Source of the DNA: Thalassobacterium sedimentorum
Lineage (GTDB): Bacteria > Verrucomicrobiota > Verrucomicrobiia > Opitutales > Coraliomargaritaceae
Length of the DNA stretch: 64,000 nt
Direction of reading: 5' to 3'
Assembly: GCF_031127905.1 (NCBI RefSeq)
Contig: NZ_JARXIC010000005.1
Location: 124,001 to 188,000 of the forward strand
The translations under genes were made by a program, and so were the position numbers. The notes beneath the pieces are model-generated. The model had not been told where the DNA came from, did not search any database, and saw only the letters and a list, made by a program, of their open reading frames with translations. This document shows positions 8,715 to 18,491 of the stretch, one piece after another (position 1 is the first letter of the stretch; each line of letters begins with the position of its first letter).

Positions 8715-10142
8715 TTAAAGCTCCTCGGACGGCGCTGCACGCCGTTGCTGGAGGATACGTTGCGTCTCTTCAGCGCGAGCACGTGAGATGGGGTAAAAAT
8801 ACAACAAAAGCATCCCTAGCATCACCACACTAGCTTGCCCAAGCACAAAAACAGTTTTAAGGCGATCCAGCACACTGGGATCCAGCGTACCATTTGCCGC
8901 AGCTTCAGCATCAAAAGCAATTAAACTCAACATTGAACCACCAAGGATCGATGCCACAGCTACTGACATTTTACGAGAAAAACCGCCTACGGCACTAAAA
9001 ATGCCCTCGCGACGTAAACCGTTTTCGCGTTCGTCCTCTTCACAGACATCGCCAATCATTATAAAAAACATCATCCAAGATCCCTGCAGTCCAAAGCCAA
9101 CCAAGGCAGTTGAAGCCAATTGTAAATAGGGCCACTCAGGACGCAATGTCCACCACATACTACTGACACCAAGCAAAGTCAATGAAAGCAAAATAAAGCA
9201 GGCAGGTTTCTTCCCCAATCGGGTGGCAATGGTCGTCCCTAACAACACACTCAAGTATGAAAACCCGGCATAGGTAGATCCAGCGATACCAGCCAAAGCG
9301 GTCCCTGCATCGCGATCCCCTCCATAGATATAGAAAATATTTACATATAGACTCAGATTCACGAATGTTGCCAAGCCAGTTAACATCACCACATTCGCAG
9401 ATACGACAATTAGGAAGGCACGATTCTTTAGGGTGAGCTTAATTGCATCCAGAAGTTTAATTTTTTGCTGATCCTCAGCACGAGCAATCTCACGCCCGAC
9501 TATAGCGGGCAATAACCCCGATACCAAAATAATCACGCCCATCGCAACACTGACCCAAATCGCCCCTGAAACAACACCACCAAAACCGTCAAATTCAATA
9601 AAACGCGGCAACCACGGCATAAAAAAGGACGCAGTAAGCCCAATATAGTTAGGCCAAGCTAATAAACGTGTTCTCTCATCATAATCAGAGGTCATCTCAA
9701 ATCCCAAGGCTTGGTATGGGATGATAAAGACTGTGTACGCTAAGAAATACAGCACACCAAATATTGTTAACCACCAAAAAACCGTCCAATCAGCTGAACT
9801 CGGCGCCATCCACAATAATGGCAGCAACAGTACCGTCGCTATAATTCCCGCAACGATATAGGGACGACGACGCCCCCAACGAGTACGCGTATTATCCGAA
9901 AGGTTACCCATAATCGGATCTGTAATGGCATCAAAAAATCGTGGAATAGCCATAGCCCACCCAAGTAAAACAGGATTTACAAATAAGCCGATATTATAAA
10001 CTGGAAGCACTAGAGCACTAAATCCATTCATAATCAGATTGTCCGCTAAAGCACCACTGGCATAACCTAGTTTCTGCTTCATTGACACTCGATCGCGGTG
10101 ATCCGATGACTGTTGTTCTTTTGGGGCTGGCGAATTATTCAC
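8715..10142 (-). CDS. GPH/MelB-type sugar:cation symporter (MFS)
   Basis: 475 residues, starting at a GTG at 10142; an ATG at 10082 (MKQKLGYASGALADN) is an alternative that fits the family N-terminus well. About twelve hydrophobic helices are visible. The block AITDPIMGNLSDNTRTRWGRRRPYI after helix 2 is the hallmark of the glycoside-pentoside-hexuronide:cation symporter family, with the conserved Asp and basic cluster. It probably carries the mono- or oligosaccharides released by the neighbouring hydrolases across the inner membrane. It sits between two sulfatase genes in one operon. The substrate is not visible; hexuronides or deoxysugars such as rhamnose would fit the context. Confidence 0.88.
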   Translation of the reverse strand: MNNSPAPKEQQSSDHRDRVSMKQKLGYASGALADNLIMNGFSALVLPVYNIGLFVNPVLLGWAMAIPRFFDAITDPIMGNLSDNTRTRWGRRRPYIVAGIIATVLLLPLLWMAPSSADWTVFWWLTIFGVLYFLAYTVFIIPYQALGFEMTSDYDERTRLLAWPNYIGLTASFFMPWLPRFIEFDGFGGVVSGAIWVSVAMGVIILVSGLLPAIVGREIARAEDQQKIKLLDAIKLTLKNRAFLIVVSANVVMLTGLATFVNLSLYVNIFYIYGGDRDAGTALAGIAGSTYAGFSYLSVLLGTTIATRLGKKPACFILLSLTLLGVSSMWWTLRPEWPYLQLASTALVGFGLQGSWMMFFIMIGDVCEEDERENGLRREGIFSAVGGFSRKMSVAVASILGGSMLSLIAFDAEAAANGTLDPSVLDRLKTVFVLGQASVVMLGMLLLYFYPISRARAEETQRILQQRRAAPSEEL

Positions 10143-10190
10143 GTTTTAAAATTATATTGGGATAGAGCAGGTCCACCTAGTTGAAATGAA

Positions 10191-12032
10191 TCAGGGCTTA
10201 GCTTGATGAAAGACAAAAGAAAGCGGCAAATCCCCGCGAGCAGCTTCTCCATTTTTATATAAATGCCCCGGCTTAAAAACATCTTCAGAATAACGCCATA
10301 GTCCCGCACGACGGGCTGGTAGAATACCAAGTGCCTCAAATTCTATGTAAAGAATTTCTCCGGGCGTCAATCCAGCTACTTCGAAATGAGCACGGCTTAG
10401 ATTCAAATTGTAAATCTCATTAGGAGGAATCGTGACTTCAGCCAATAAATCCCCCCGAGGCCCCTGCTTGCGCAATCGAACCACCACGCCACGCTCGGGA
10501 TAATGAGCGATAAAGAATGGCCAGCGCCACTCAACATGACGCAAGCGATCTGTTACTGCAATAAAGCTTTGTCCCACTGTTTGCACTGTAGAAAGATCAA
10601 TTTCGGCATCCGGAAAATCGGCCCCAATACCCACTACTTCATAACTATTCACATACTCTTGGTAATCAGGCGCCACATCAACCAAGTCCGTTCGGTAACG
10701 AGACAAACGACGTTGCATATCCCGCACGACTTCACGGTAAGCTGGATCATCAATTAAATTCTGAAGTTCGAGCGGATCTTTATAGAGATCAAAAAGTTGC
10801 TCATACTGCGGCCTTGGCCCAGTATAACGCACGAGCTTATATCTATCGGTACGTACGCCGATGTTTTTCGGAATATCCCCAGGATACATCTCAAAGATAT
10901 AATCATGAAAGACATCCTCACGCCAGTCACTTGGCACCCGGTCTTCGACGAGCGGCTTGAGACTACGGCCTTGCATGTGCTCAGGTACTGCGACATTCGC
11001 ATATTCTAAAAATGTAGGGGCATAATCGATACTCTGAGTCAGAGCGTCCACTCTTTTCCCTCGATCAGCAGCTGGCAACCTGGGATCATATACGATCAAT
11101 GGCACATGAATACTTGGCTCATACATCAGCCATTTACCATGAAAACCCCACTCATGCAGAAAGTGACCATTATCACTCGCATAGATAATAACCGTATTAT
11201 CAGATAAGCCTTGCGCTTCTAATGACGCACGAATCCTTCCAACGGCTTCATCGAGTCCGATGATCAAACGATAGTATTCACGCACAAACTGCGAATGTAC
11301 TTCGCGTAACTGATCCACACTGGCTCCATTGAGTGAAATACGAAACGTACGCATAAACGACGGTAAGGCAGCAATTGATTCTTCATTCAACGTGTCGGGA
11401 TAAGGAATAACTACATCATCCAACTCACCCGCGAAACGTCGGTCATATTGATTCCACGGTCCATGTGGAGCCTTAAAGCTGACCGACAAACAAAAAGGAC
11501 GATCCTTAGGTGCAGTTGCAAAAAAGGTTTCAGCCTGATCTGCCATCACTTGTGTCAAATGACGCTCTTGACGATTTGCAGTATAATAATGCCCCTGCCC
11601 GACTAAACCCTTCCAAAAATCGAAGCGTTTCCGATACGGCTCCATAGTAGAGGCAATGGTGGCAGCGACTCCCCACTTTCCGATAAAGCCTATGTAGTAG
11701 CCCGCCTCTTGGAGTAAAAACGGATAGAGTTGATCACGTTGCTCAGGAGTAAAATCAGCACTGAAATCACGCACACCAGAGCTACGATTGTACATCCCGC
11801 TAAAAATCGCCGCACGATTAGGCGCACATGCCGAAGAAACTACAAAACTCTGCTCAAATAAAACGCCTTCATCTGCCAATGCATCGATTTTTGGCGTGTC
11901 GAAAACAGTATTCCCAGTCACTCCCAGAGTATCATAACGCTGATCATCCGCTAGTAGAAATACTATATTCGGCCGCTTGGCATGCACCAAATGCAGCAAC
12001 GCTAAGCATAAAAAAATTAGGGCGATTTTCAT
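10191..12032 (-). CDS. Secreted sulfatase with C-terminal extension
   Basis: 613 residues from the ATG at 12032, which begins the leader MKIALIFLCLALLHLVHA and leaves a 16-base gap after the previous gene; an ATG at 12080 would overlap that gene. The signature SACAPNRAAIFSGMY has formylglycine Cys69 in a C-A-P-N-R context, with Asn where many sulfatases have Ser or Thr. DDQRYDT supplies metal ligands, and SDNGHFLHEWGFHGKW with the following MYEPSIHVPL is the usual late block. About 110 residues after the sulfatase core look like an extra beta-rich domain, possibly for substrate contact. It is one of three sulfatases in the operon, so at least three differently placed sulfate groups may be handled. 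Confidence 0.88.
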   Translation of the reverse strand: MKIALIFLCLALLHLVHAKRPNIVFLLADDQRYDTLGVTGNTVFDTPKIDALADEGVLFEQSFVVSSACAPNRAAIFSGMYNRSSGVRDFSADFTPEQRDQLYPFLLQEAGYYIGFIGKWGVAATIASTMEPYRKRFDFWKGLVGQGHYYTANRQERHLTQVMADQAETFFATAPKDRPFCLSVSFKAPHGPWNQYDRRFAGELDDVVIPYPDTLNEESIAALPSFMRTFRISLNGASVDQLREVHSQFVREYYRLIIGLDEAVGRIRASLEAQGLSDNTVIIYASDNGHFLHEWGFHGKWLMYEPSIHVPLIVYDPRLPAADRGKRVDALTQSIDYAPTFLEYANVAVPEHMQGRSLKPLVEDRVPSDWREDVFHDYIFEMYPGDIPKNIGVRTDRYKLVRYTGPRPQYEQLFDLYKDPLELQNLIDDPAYREVVRDMQRRLSRYRTDLVDVAPDYQEYVNSYEVVGIGADFPDAEIDLSTVQTVGQSFIAVTDRLRHVEWRWPFFIAHYPERGVVVRLRKQGPRGDLLAEVTIPPNEIYNLNLSRAHFEVAGLTPGEILYIEFEALGILPARRAGLWRYSEDVFKPGHLYKNGEAARGDLPLSFVFHQAKP

Positions 12033-12048
12033 TCCAGGAGCAATACGG

Positions 12049-13287
12049 TCAAGAGGATGCGTCGAGTATCGAACACGCATATAAATAGACTCCAGAGGTC
12101 CATCCCATCATCGGCGGCATAGGATACTCATCTGAGACATCGATGCCTCCAGTCACTGCGTTATACTTCTCCCACAGCTGTCCGCTTCTTTCAAAGTTCA
12201 GCTCAATGGTGTCGGTATATTTACGTGCGATACCTTCCGCAATGTCCGGACGACCATAACGTAGAGCGCCCTTCATTGCTAAAAACTGAATCGGCGGCCA
12301 TGCGTTAGGATAGTCCCACTGATAAATTTGCTCAGGACATAGTCCCTGATCGGCTCCAGTAGAAACACCGCAGGCTAATTCGAGCACACCATCAGCCGCT
12401 TCGAATATAGCAGCGGCCTGATCTGCAGACGGAAGCCCACATGCCAATGCATAATAATTGGATGCAGTAACCACAGAACCTTGCTCTCGGCGTGCCCAAT
12501 CATAGTCAAAGTAAAGCCCTTGACTCTCATTCCAAAGAAACTCATCGCACAACATCCGTCGCTGTGCCGCACGTGCGCGCCAAACTTCAGCATCCTCCCC
12601 GAGTTCGGAGGCGAAGTCTCCCGCGATTTCTTCCATGCTCAAAACCAATGCGTTGAGGTCGACAGCATAAAAATCAGGACAACGACGGTCGTATCGCGGC
12701 GTAAAGTCCCAATTTTCTGCTTCAGCAATGGCAGCTGCTAAATAACGCCGCCGCTCAGAACGATCTTCAGGTATATCGTTTAAGCGATCTTTAACCACAT
12801 CATAAAATTGATCAATTTCGACTGGACTTGCATGCGTGTAATGACGGTTCAGTCCATCCGGTCCAATACGCATCCCCATCCAATAGGAATACTCAATTTG
12901 CAATGCTTCGAATGCTTCAGCCAACCACGCCTTATCACCAGTCTGCTTATAAACAGCCTCATAAAGCATCGCGGCAACAGGCAGTTGCGACCGGTTTAAA
13001 TGCCCTTCAATATTAAAATTAGGAATATATCCTAACGTATTACATAGGTGAATAAAATTATTTGCATTCGAGAGAGCTAAATCCAAGCGTCCTTCAAGGA
13101 TTAGCCCCTCGCATGTAAAATAGGTATCCCAGTAGAAAAAGGCCCGAAACGTAGGCCCCATAGTGGGCACTGTATACTTTTCAGGCAGCGGTATGGCTCC
13201 AAGCAGTTCACTTTTCTCAACTACAGTGGCATCCCAATTCGCACTGATATAATCTTTAACGCGTTGTTGAATAGAAGATTCGTTCAT
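12049..13287 (-). CDS. GH37 trehalase-like (alpha/alpha)6 glycosidase
   Basis: 412 residues from the ATG at 13287, preceded by an AGGA motif about 12 bases upstream. There is no signal peptide, so it is probably cytoplasmic. The signatures of GH37 are present: FFYWDTYF at 51-57 and QWDYPNAWPP at 323-332. By family comparison the catalytic acid would be Asp194 in ENWDFTPR and the base Glu373 in LWEKYN, and both are present. It is shorter than classic trehalases (about 550 residues), and the operon context argues against trehalose as its natural substrate. It may cleave a non-sulfated oligosaccharide after import. What else: another clan GH-G or GH63-like glucosidase. Confidence 0.75.
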   Translation of the reverse strand: MNESSIQQRVKDYISANWDATVVEKSELLGAIPLPEKYTVPTMGPTFRAFFYWDTYFTCEGLILEGRLDLALSNANNFIHLCNTLGYIPNFNIEGHLNRSQLPVAAMLYEAVYKQTGDKAWLAEAFEALQIEYSYWMGMRIGPDGLNRHYTHASPVEIDQFYDVVKDRLNDIPEDRSERRRYLAAAIAEAENWDFTPRYDRRCPDFYAVDLNALVLSMEEIAGDFASELGEDAEVWRARAAQRRMLCDEFLWNESQGLYFDYDWARREQGSVVTASNYYALACGLPSADQAAAIFEAADGVLELACGVSTGADQGLCPEQIYQWDYPNAWPPIQFLAMKGALRYGRPDIAEGIARKYTDTIELNFERSGQLWEKYNAVTGGIDVSDEYPMPPMMGWTSGVYLYACSILDASS

Positions 13288-13320
13288 AATTAATTAGTAT
13301 TCCTAAAATGTGAGTGATGC

Positions 13321-15612
13321 TTAAACTACTGTGGTATCCAACACCACGGCCCCCTGATGATACTCAAAATCCAGTTCACCGTTGACTAGTAGCTCGCGAC
13401 CATCGGCAAGCTGTAAACGTATATTCTCTGTAGTTCGAATAGAACATTGAAACACTCCATCATCTTGAAGTTTCCAGCTTAAATCTATTAAAGCTCCCGA
13501 AGACGTCGGATACGTCCCCTTCGCATAACTCATACCGCCAGCCATCGGTCTAAAATGGTACACGCGCTCCCCCAAGTCGAAGCGTGGCTGCAAGCCCAAG
13601 ATATAGCGACTCATAATCCAGGTAGGACAGCCCGACCACTGATGACAGTGGCTCCAGCGCGTATCAAATACTTCAAACCAAGTCGTCACCCCTTGATCCA
13701 GCATCCACCCCCAGCAGGAACGGAACTGCTCAATCACAAACTCAATAGCACCATTCTCTGCCAACACTGGTAATACAAAGTGCATAAAAAAAGGAGTAAT
13801 CAACTGAGTTGACTCAACGCGAGTATCCGAGAGTCGAGGCGCAGATAGATTATTCGGAAAGCAAGATTCAATATGCTCCTGCAAGAACTCTACACAGCGC
13901 TCACAATCCGAATCCGTAAACAACCCCTGCCCCAATGCAAGCGCAGCACTATGGAAGCCCATATCAGGAGAGAACTGCGATAAGCTCGTTTGCTTTAGCT
14001 CCTCAAGTAATGTCTGATATTTAGCGTCATAGCTAGCAACATCCTCATGTTGACCTATACGCTCTGCCCACCACGACAAACTTTTAAGTGCTTTCAAATA
14101 AAAGAAACTCAAGGCTGGATCCATACTTACATCCTGTGGTGAATTATCCAGAAACACACTCGCAGAGCCTTGATAGCCCCAATCGACAAAGTTCCACAAG
14201 TCAGGATTACGTCGCAGTCCGCCTCGCACTCGATATGGTTCAAAAAAATTAATGTTCTTACAAGCGGCCGGATAGAGCTCTTTCAGCATTGCGAGGTCGC
14301 CGCCCAATTTATAATACTGCGGCAGAGCTGAAACCCATTGAATCGAAAACGAAGGAAGATATTCACGAGTACCAGGATAGACCGCAGGAATCAGCCCATC
14401 CTCACGTGCACATTGAGCAGCTTGCCGCAAACCACGTGCCAAAGGCCTGAGATCCGAATACGCAACCGATAGAATATCCATGCCAGGTCCAACGACATCC
14501 CCCAGCCATTGCCCTCGTTCACGTGAGGGATTATCAGTAATTACATCCTCCGCGCAACTTCGCAGAGTATCAACTCCCACTTGCCAAATCCGGTTTAGGA
14601 GTGGATCACTGGTTTCAAAGCTACCTTCGCTGCTTACTGGATAATAACAGCGTTCCACAAAATCAAAAGCATGCATTCGTATGCTTGCTGCATTTGCCAG
14701 GACATGCAGTTCTATATACCGAGCCCCTTTAGGCTTCATTGGCCGAAATTTTTGTCGACCGCCCTGAGCCACAAAAGTATCCAAAGGGCAGGAATCCGTC
14801 CCTCCCCCACTTTTCAGATAGGGAACCACACGTCCCTGCGTCAAACTCTCCGCGTACGCAACTTGCACCAAAGCACCCGCCGGCAAATCGAGCTCGAAAT
14901 CTACATGTCCAAGCTGCACCCGTCCAAGGTCATATCGCCACCAAAGCCCCCCCACTGGTATCTCCGTAGGGTTTAAATCACGTATAGCAAAGCTCATTGC
15001 CGGATCATGATCGTACATACTCATAGGAGCCAAATTTCCTTGTTCGATCACTTCACACCGGCAACGATGCCGTTGCATCTCTGCCATGTTAATCGGTGTG
15101 CTCTTCAGCAGATCCACCTCCGGAAGCATGAGTGTCCAATCACTATCATCAAAGTCTGCGAGTTTCCAGTTCTTAGCAAGCAGCCGTGTATCGACCCACT
15201 CCGACCATCCCAATACGCAACCAATACGACGGCCCGTACGTCTAAATGCCTCACATTTCTGTATGCGCCATTCTAAAGCATGGGATTTACCAGCCAACTC
15301 GCAAGCATAAGCAAAAAAGGGCTCAACATCTGCCTCCATTAAGCGGGTGGTCACCCCTTCATAATGTAATAATACCGCAAAAACATGTAATCCAGGCTCT
15401 AAGTGAAACTCAACTGACTGATACTCGATGGCACATTCTGGCGTTCGGTGCGGTCCCTCCTCTATAAAATCACCATTCAGAGCGAGTTCGAACCAGGATG
15501 CACCAGTAAATCTCAGAACCACTCTAGTTCGCTCAGCCAGCTCCACCTGCGCACGTAACTGCCAGTAGCTATCAGTCTCAAGCCCTTCTCCTATCTTAAA
15601 TAAATTCAACAT
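13321..15612 (-). CDS. GH78 alpha-L-rhamnosidase
   Basis: 763 residues from the ATG at 15612. A start at 15660 would add 16 hydrophobic residues; if real these could act as a signal, so the location is uncertain. The N-terminal third is a beta-sandwich like the bacterial rhamnosidase N domains (phrases WFELALNGDFIEEGPHRT and GGLWWRYDLG). The (alpha/alpha)6 catalytic domain follows, with the GH78 motif DNPSRERGQWLGD at about 360-372, where the general acid lies. A C-terminal beta domain ends the protein. GH78 enzymes remove terminal alpha-L-rhamnose. Next to three sulfatases this points to a rhamnose-containing sulfated glycan such as ulvan or rhamnan sulfate; that substrate is inference. Confidence 0.82.
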   Translation of the reverse strand: MLNLFKIGEGLETDSYWQLRAQVELAERTRVVLRFTGASWFELALNGDFIEEGPHRTPECAIEYQSVEFHLEPGLHVFAVLLHYEGVTTRLMEADVEPFFAYACELAGKSHALEWRIQKCEAFRRTGRRIGCVLGWSEWVDTRLLAKNWKLADFDDSDWTLMLPEVDLLKSTPINMAEMQRHRCRCEVIEQGNLAPMSMYDHDPAMSFAIRDLNPTEIPVGGLWWRYDLGRVQLGHVDFELDLPAGALVQVAYAESLTQGRVVPYLKSGGGTDSCPLDTFVAQGGRQKFRPMKPKGARYIELHVLANAASIRMHAFDFVERCYYPVSSEGSFETSDPLLNRIWQVGVDTLRSCAEDVITDNPSRERGQWLGDVVGPGMDILSVAYSDLRPLARGLRQAAQCAREDGLIPAVYPGTREYLPSFSIQWVSALPQYYKLGGDLAMLKELYPAACKNINFFEPYRVRGGLRRNPDLWNFVDWGYQGSASVFLDNSPQDVSMDPALSFFYLKALKSLSWWAERIGQHEDVASYDAKYQTLLEELKQTSLSQFSPDMGFHSAALALGQGLFTDSDCERCVEFLQEHIESCFPNNLSAPRLSDTRVESTQLITPFFMHFVLPVLAENGAIEFVIEQFRSCWGWMLDQGVTTWFEVFDTRWSHCHQWSGCPTWIMSRYILGLQPRFDLGERVYHFRPMAGGMSYAKGTYPTSSGALIDLSWKLQDDGVFQCSIRTTENIRLQLADGRELLVNGELDFEYHQGAVVLDTTVV

Positions 15613-15711
15613 ATCAACTAAAACACATAAAACAAAACAGAGAACTAACAATTCGTCCAAGCACTTAACCCCAAAGCTCCCTGTATTTACCGATCATCCA
15701 ACACTCAACAA

Positions 15712-16359
15712 TTATAATTCAGCAAAGAGTTTAAGATCGCGAAATCCGATCTCGATAGATTGCTGAGACAGCCCATTCGCATGCATAAAGATAGCTTTGA
15801 AAGCGACATTATCGAAATCAAAGCCTTCAAAACTCGTTTTGGCTTCACCTCGCCCATGCACAAAAGGTGAAATCTCCTTACCTCTATCATAAATTCTCTT
15901 AGTATCCTCACGCAAAGATGCTACATAAAGCACCCAGCCGTCCGCCGCCTTGCCAACAGGTCTAAATTCTACCACGAAGCTACGCCCCTTCACATCTTCC
16001 AAGGCCAAACTCATATTAATCGTGCGATCCGTCGGCTCGAGTGCCTTAATCAAGATCGACAATTCTTGAAAGCGAATTGGCATTAAATCCCAGACGAGCA
16101 ACGCTCGCTCAAACCCTTTAGTCGGATCAACCACTGTATGTAAATAGCGTCCGTTACGATCATTCGCCACTGACCAACTACCAAATGCTTGGGCAATACG
16201 TATCTGCTTCTCTACATTACGATATGGAGCAAAATTCTCATAATACACAAGCCGCCGCGGCTCCATCTCTTCTGTCTCACCAGACAGGCTAATCAGCGCT
16301 GTAAAAAGAGAGCAAAAAGATAATAAACGATACAAGTGACACAAATATCTATAAATCAT
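15712..16359 (-). CDS. Secreted protein of unknown function in polysaccharide operon
   Basis: 215 residues from the ATG at 16359. This start overlaps the stop of the upstream glycosidase gene as ATGA and follows a clear GGAGG ribosome site. An ATG at 16401 lies inside the upstream gene and is not preferred. The N-terminus (MIYRYLCHLYRLLSFCSLFTALISLSG) looks like a signal peptide. The mature part is beta-rich, with phrases such as RYLHTVVDP and FVVEFRPVGKAADGWVLYVAS, which recall jelly-roll carbohydrate-binding modules of the LamG type, though I cannot place it in a family. Coupling to the glycosidase suggests the two act together outside the cytoplasm. Confidence 0.7.
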   Translation of the reverse strand: MIYRYLCHLYRLLSFCSLFTALISLSGETEEMEPRRLVYYENFAPYRNVEKQIRIAQAFGSWSVANDRNGRYLHTVVDPTKGFERALLVWDLMPIRFQELSILIKALEPTDRTINMSLALEDVKGRSFVVEFRPVGKAADGWVLYVASLREDTKRIYDRGKEISPFVHGRGEAKTSFEGFDFDNVAFKAIFMHANGLSQQSIEIGFRDLKLFAEL

Positions 16360-18491
16360 ATCTTTTCCTCCATCACTTTCCCATTCAGCGAGAGTAACCA
16401 ACGACCCATTGCTGGCAGCATAATCTGCCCCGCTTGCAAACTAGGCACAGTGATATCACGTCGAACGGAAACACTATATTTCTGTCCGTTAAAATACAGC
16501 CTATCGACAGAAACATGATCTTGTTCAGGCATAAGCTCTGGCTCAAATAAGAGTCCATCAGCCACTGGAGTCATCCCTAATATTCCATCGATAAAATAGT
16601 AGGGAACTAAACCAGACTCAGGGAATTCACGCACAATTCCAAATATATCAGAATTCCCCATATTATTGGCAGGATCACGGTTCAGCTGATCTAGGTAGAA
16701 TTCCCGCACAATTCCCCTCCAGCGTTGCGCAACATTTTGCGGAGTCGCATAATATTTACGTGCATGTAAATCATAATAGGACGTATAAAAAATGGCCCCT
16801 CCGTTTTGAACCTGTCCACCGAATGCTGCATTCCCCCCGGGGTCGACACTGAGTGCCCCATTCCAAGTATTAATCGCATCTTTTGCCCACTGCGCATCTA
16901 TGGTATTCGCACGCGCAGCGAAACCAAATACATAGATATCCGCGCCCTTAGAATCATCCCCTTCAACACGACGATGCCCATCCAACCATGCCAAAACCCG
17001 TCTGGCCTTATATTCATCGGCCAAACCTAAGGCCAGAACCATTTGATTCACAAATGTGAAACCATAATCATGCACCTTTCCGTTCACATCGATCCAGCCC
17101 ACATAACGCCCAGTCTTCTCATTCCAAAAAGTAGAATTAAAACGCTCTTTGACCTGCATACGCAACGTCCGATACCGCTGCGCAGCCTCCTCCTCACCTA
17201 ACGAAGCCTCGAGTTCAGCAAACTTTTCAAGTGATTCATAGAACAAGGCATTCGCATAAGCCGACTGATGACCAAACAACCAAAAATCCCAATAATTACT
17301 GCCGTGACTACCTGGAGCTCCATCCGTCTCTCGATCTTCAAATACCACTAAACCTTCGCCGCCCTTCAATTGCAGTAACGAATACTGCATGGCGCGTCTG
17401 GCCTTAGAAAGAATGCTCTCTCCTGTCTTAGGGTCCTGCTTATTCAAAAAGCGCAGATCTCGCTGCATCAAATAATGATGCGCCACAGCCATAGGATAAA
17501 TCGCATTATTTACATAGTGGACTGAATGCCCTAAATGCTTCGGCGAATTTGGCGCAGCCCATACCAAGCCATCATCATCTACCGGATTGCCAGCAATAAA
17601 GTCTTCCAAGCGACGGGCTTCCGCATTCTCCCCTAACCAACTCAGTTTTTTAGCCCCCCAATAGAGCCACTCGTTACTGCCAATACAAACCATTCCACCA
17701 TCGACGGGACGATTCGTCTCCCACCACGTGTCAAAACGCTGATGTACCTGATTCTTAGCCACCCCAAAAGTCAACCACATGTTCCACCAAGTCGCGCTCA
17801 TGCGGGGATCCTCTCCTTCAATCGACCAAGCCATCTTGGTTTCGCCATAAATTTGAGCGGTTCCGATACTCCACGCCACCTCCCCCTGCTCCTCCGGGAC
17901 TACAATCTTTATCCCACTAGCAATTAAATGATTTAATGGTATCCACAACTCATTCCCCTGCGGATCAGGCAAAAAAGAAAATACCGCGCTTGGCACAGAA
18001 TACCATGGGCCACGCTCTCCTACGGTCGTCAATACCCGTAAATGTTTCGGGAAGGGCTGCCCCGACTGCCCCTTTAAGACCAGCCAATCCACAGAAACCA
18101 GTCCATCGAAAAGCAACTCATTGACCGCGCCCACATAGCTCGCGCCCACACCACTCCAGTCAACCGCCCCCCCGGACAAAGGCTGCCCGGTCCGTGAATC
18201 CAAAGCGACAACGGGCTTGGTAGCTCCCTCCGCATGCTGCTTACCAGATAAACCAATTGCTCGCCATTTAGCCATCACGGAGGTATCCACGTCCAGTGCT
18301 ATATCAATTGGCGCACGAACATCCCCTTGCCCACGTGGCCCCAACACCCAACGCCCACTGCCAACATCCCAAATGTAGTAAACCGACTCGAGAGCTCCAG
18401 CCGGACCGCCCACATAACGCCCCCCCGCAAATGCAGTCAAAGCAATCACGGCCGAACAAAGATAAACTATTATTATAGATAGACGCAGCAC
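16356..18491 (-). CDS. Secreted six-hairpin glycosidase-like protein, family unassigned
   Basis: 711 residues from the ATG at 18491, with a signal peptide (LSIIIVYLCSAVIALTAFAGG). Residues to about 230 look like a beta-sandwich. From about 240 on, Trp- and Tyr-rich helical repeats such as NMWLTFGVAKNQVHQRFDTWW and GSNYWDFWLFGHQSAYANALFYESL fit an (alpha/alpha)6 barrel, as in GH37, GH63, GH65 and GH78. The C-terminal region (VPYYFIDGILGMTPVADGL) resembles the closing beta domain of such enzymes. Acidic residues in NYWDFW and DSKGADIYVFG are candidate catalytic positions, which is a guess. It is the first gene of the operon and probably the first enzyme to meet the polymer. No CAZy family is assigned. 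Confidence 0.65.
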   Translation of the reverse strand: MLRLSIIIVYLCSAVIALTAFAGGRYVGGPAGALESVYYIWDVGSGRWVLGPRGQGDVRAPIDIALDVDTSVMAKWRAIGLSGKQHAEGATKPVVALDSRTGQPLSGGAVDWSGVGASYVGAVNELLFDGLVSVDWLVLKGQSGQPFPKHLRVLTTVGERGPWYSVPSAVFSFLPDPQGNELWIPLNHLIASGIKIVVPEEQGEVAWSIGTAQIYGETKMAWSIEGEDPRMSATWWNMWLTFGVAKNQVHQRFDTWWETNRPVDGGMVCIGSNEWLYWGAKKLSWLGENAEARRLEDFIAGNPVDDDGLVWAAPNSPKHLGHSVHYVNNAIYPMAVAHHYLMQRDLRFLNKQDPKTGESILSKARRAMQYSLLQLKGGEGLVVFEDRETDGAPGSHGSNYWDFWLFGHQSAYANALFYESLEKFAELEASLGEEEAAQRYRTLRMQVKERFNSTFWNEKTGRYVGWIDVNGKVHDYGFTFVNQMVLALGLADEYKARRVLAWLDGHRRVEGDDSKGADIYVFGFAARANTIDAQWAKDAINTWNGALSVDPGGNAAFGGQVQNGGAIFYTSYYDLHARKYYATPQNVAQRWRGIVREFYLDQLNRDPANNMGNSDIFGIVREFPESGLVPYYFIDGILGMTPVADGLLFEPELMPEQDHVSVDRLYFNGQKYSVSVRRDITVPSLQAGQIMLPAMGRWLLSLNGKVMEEKI

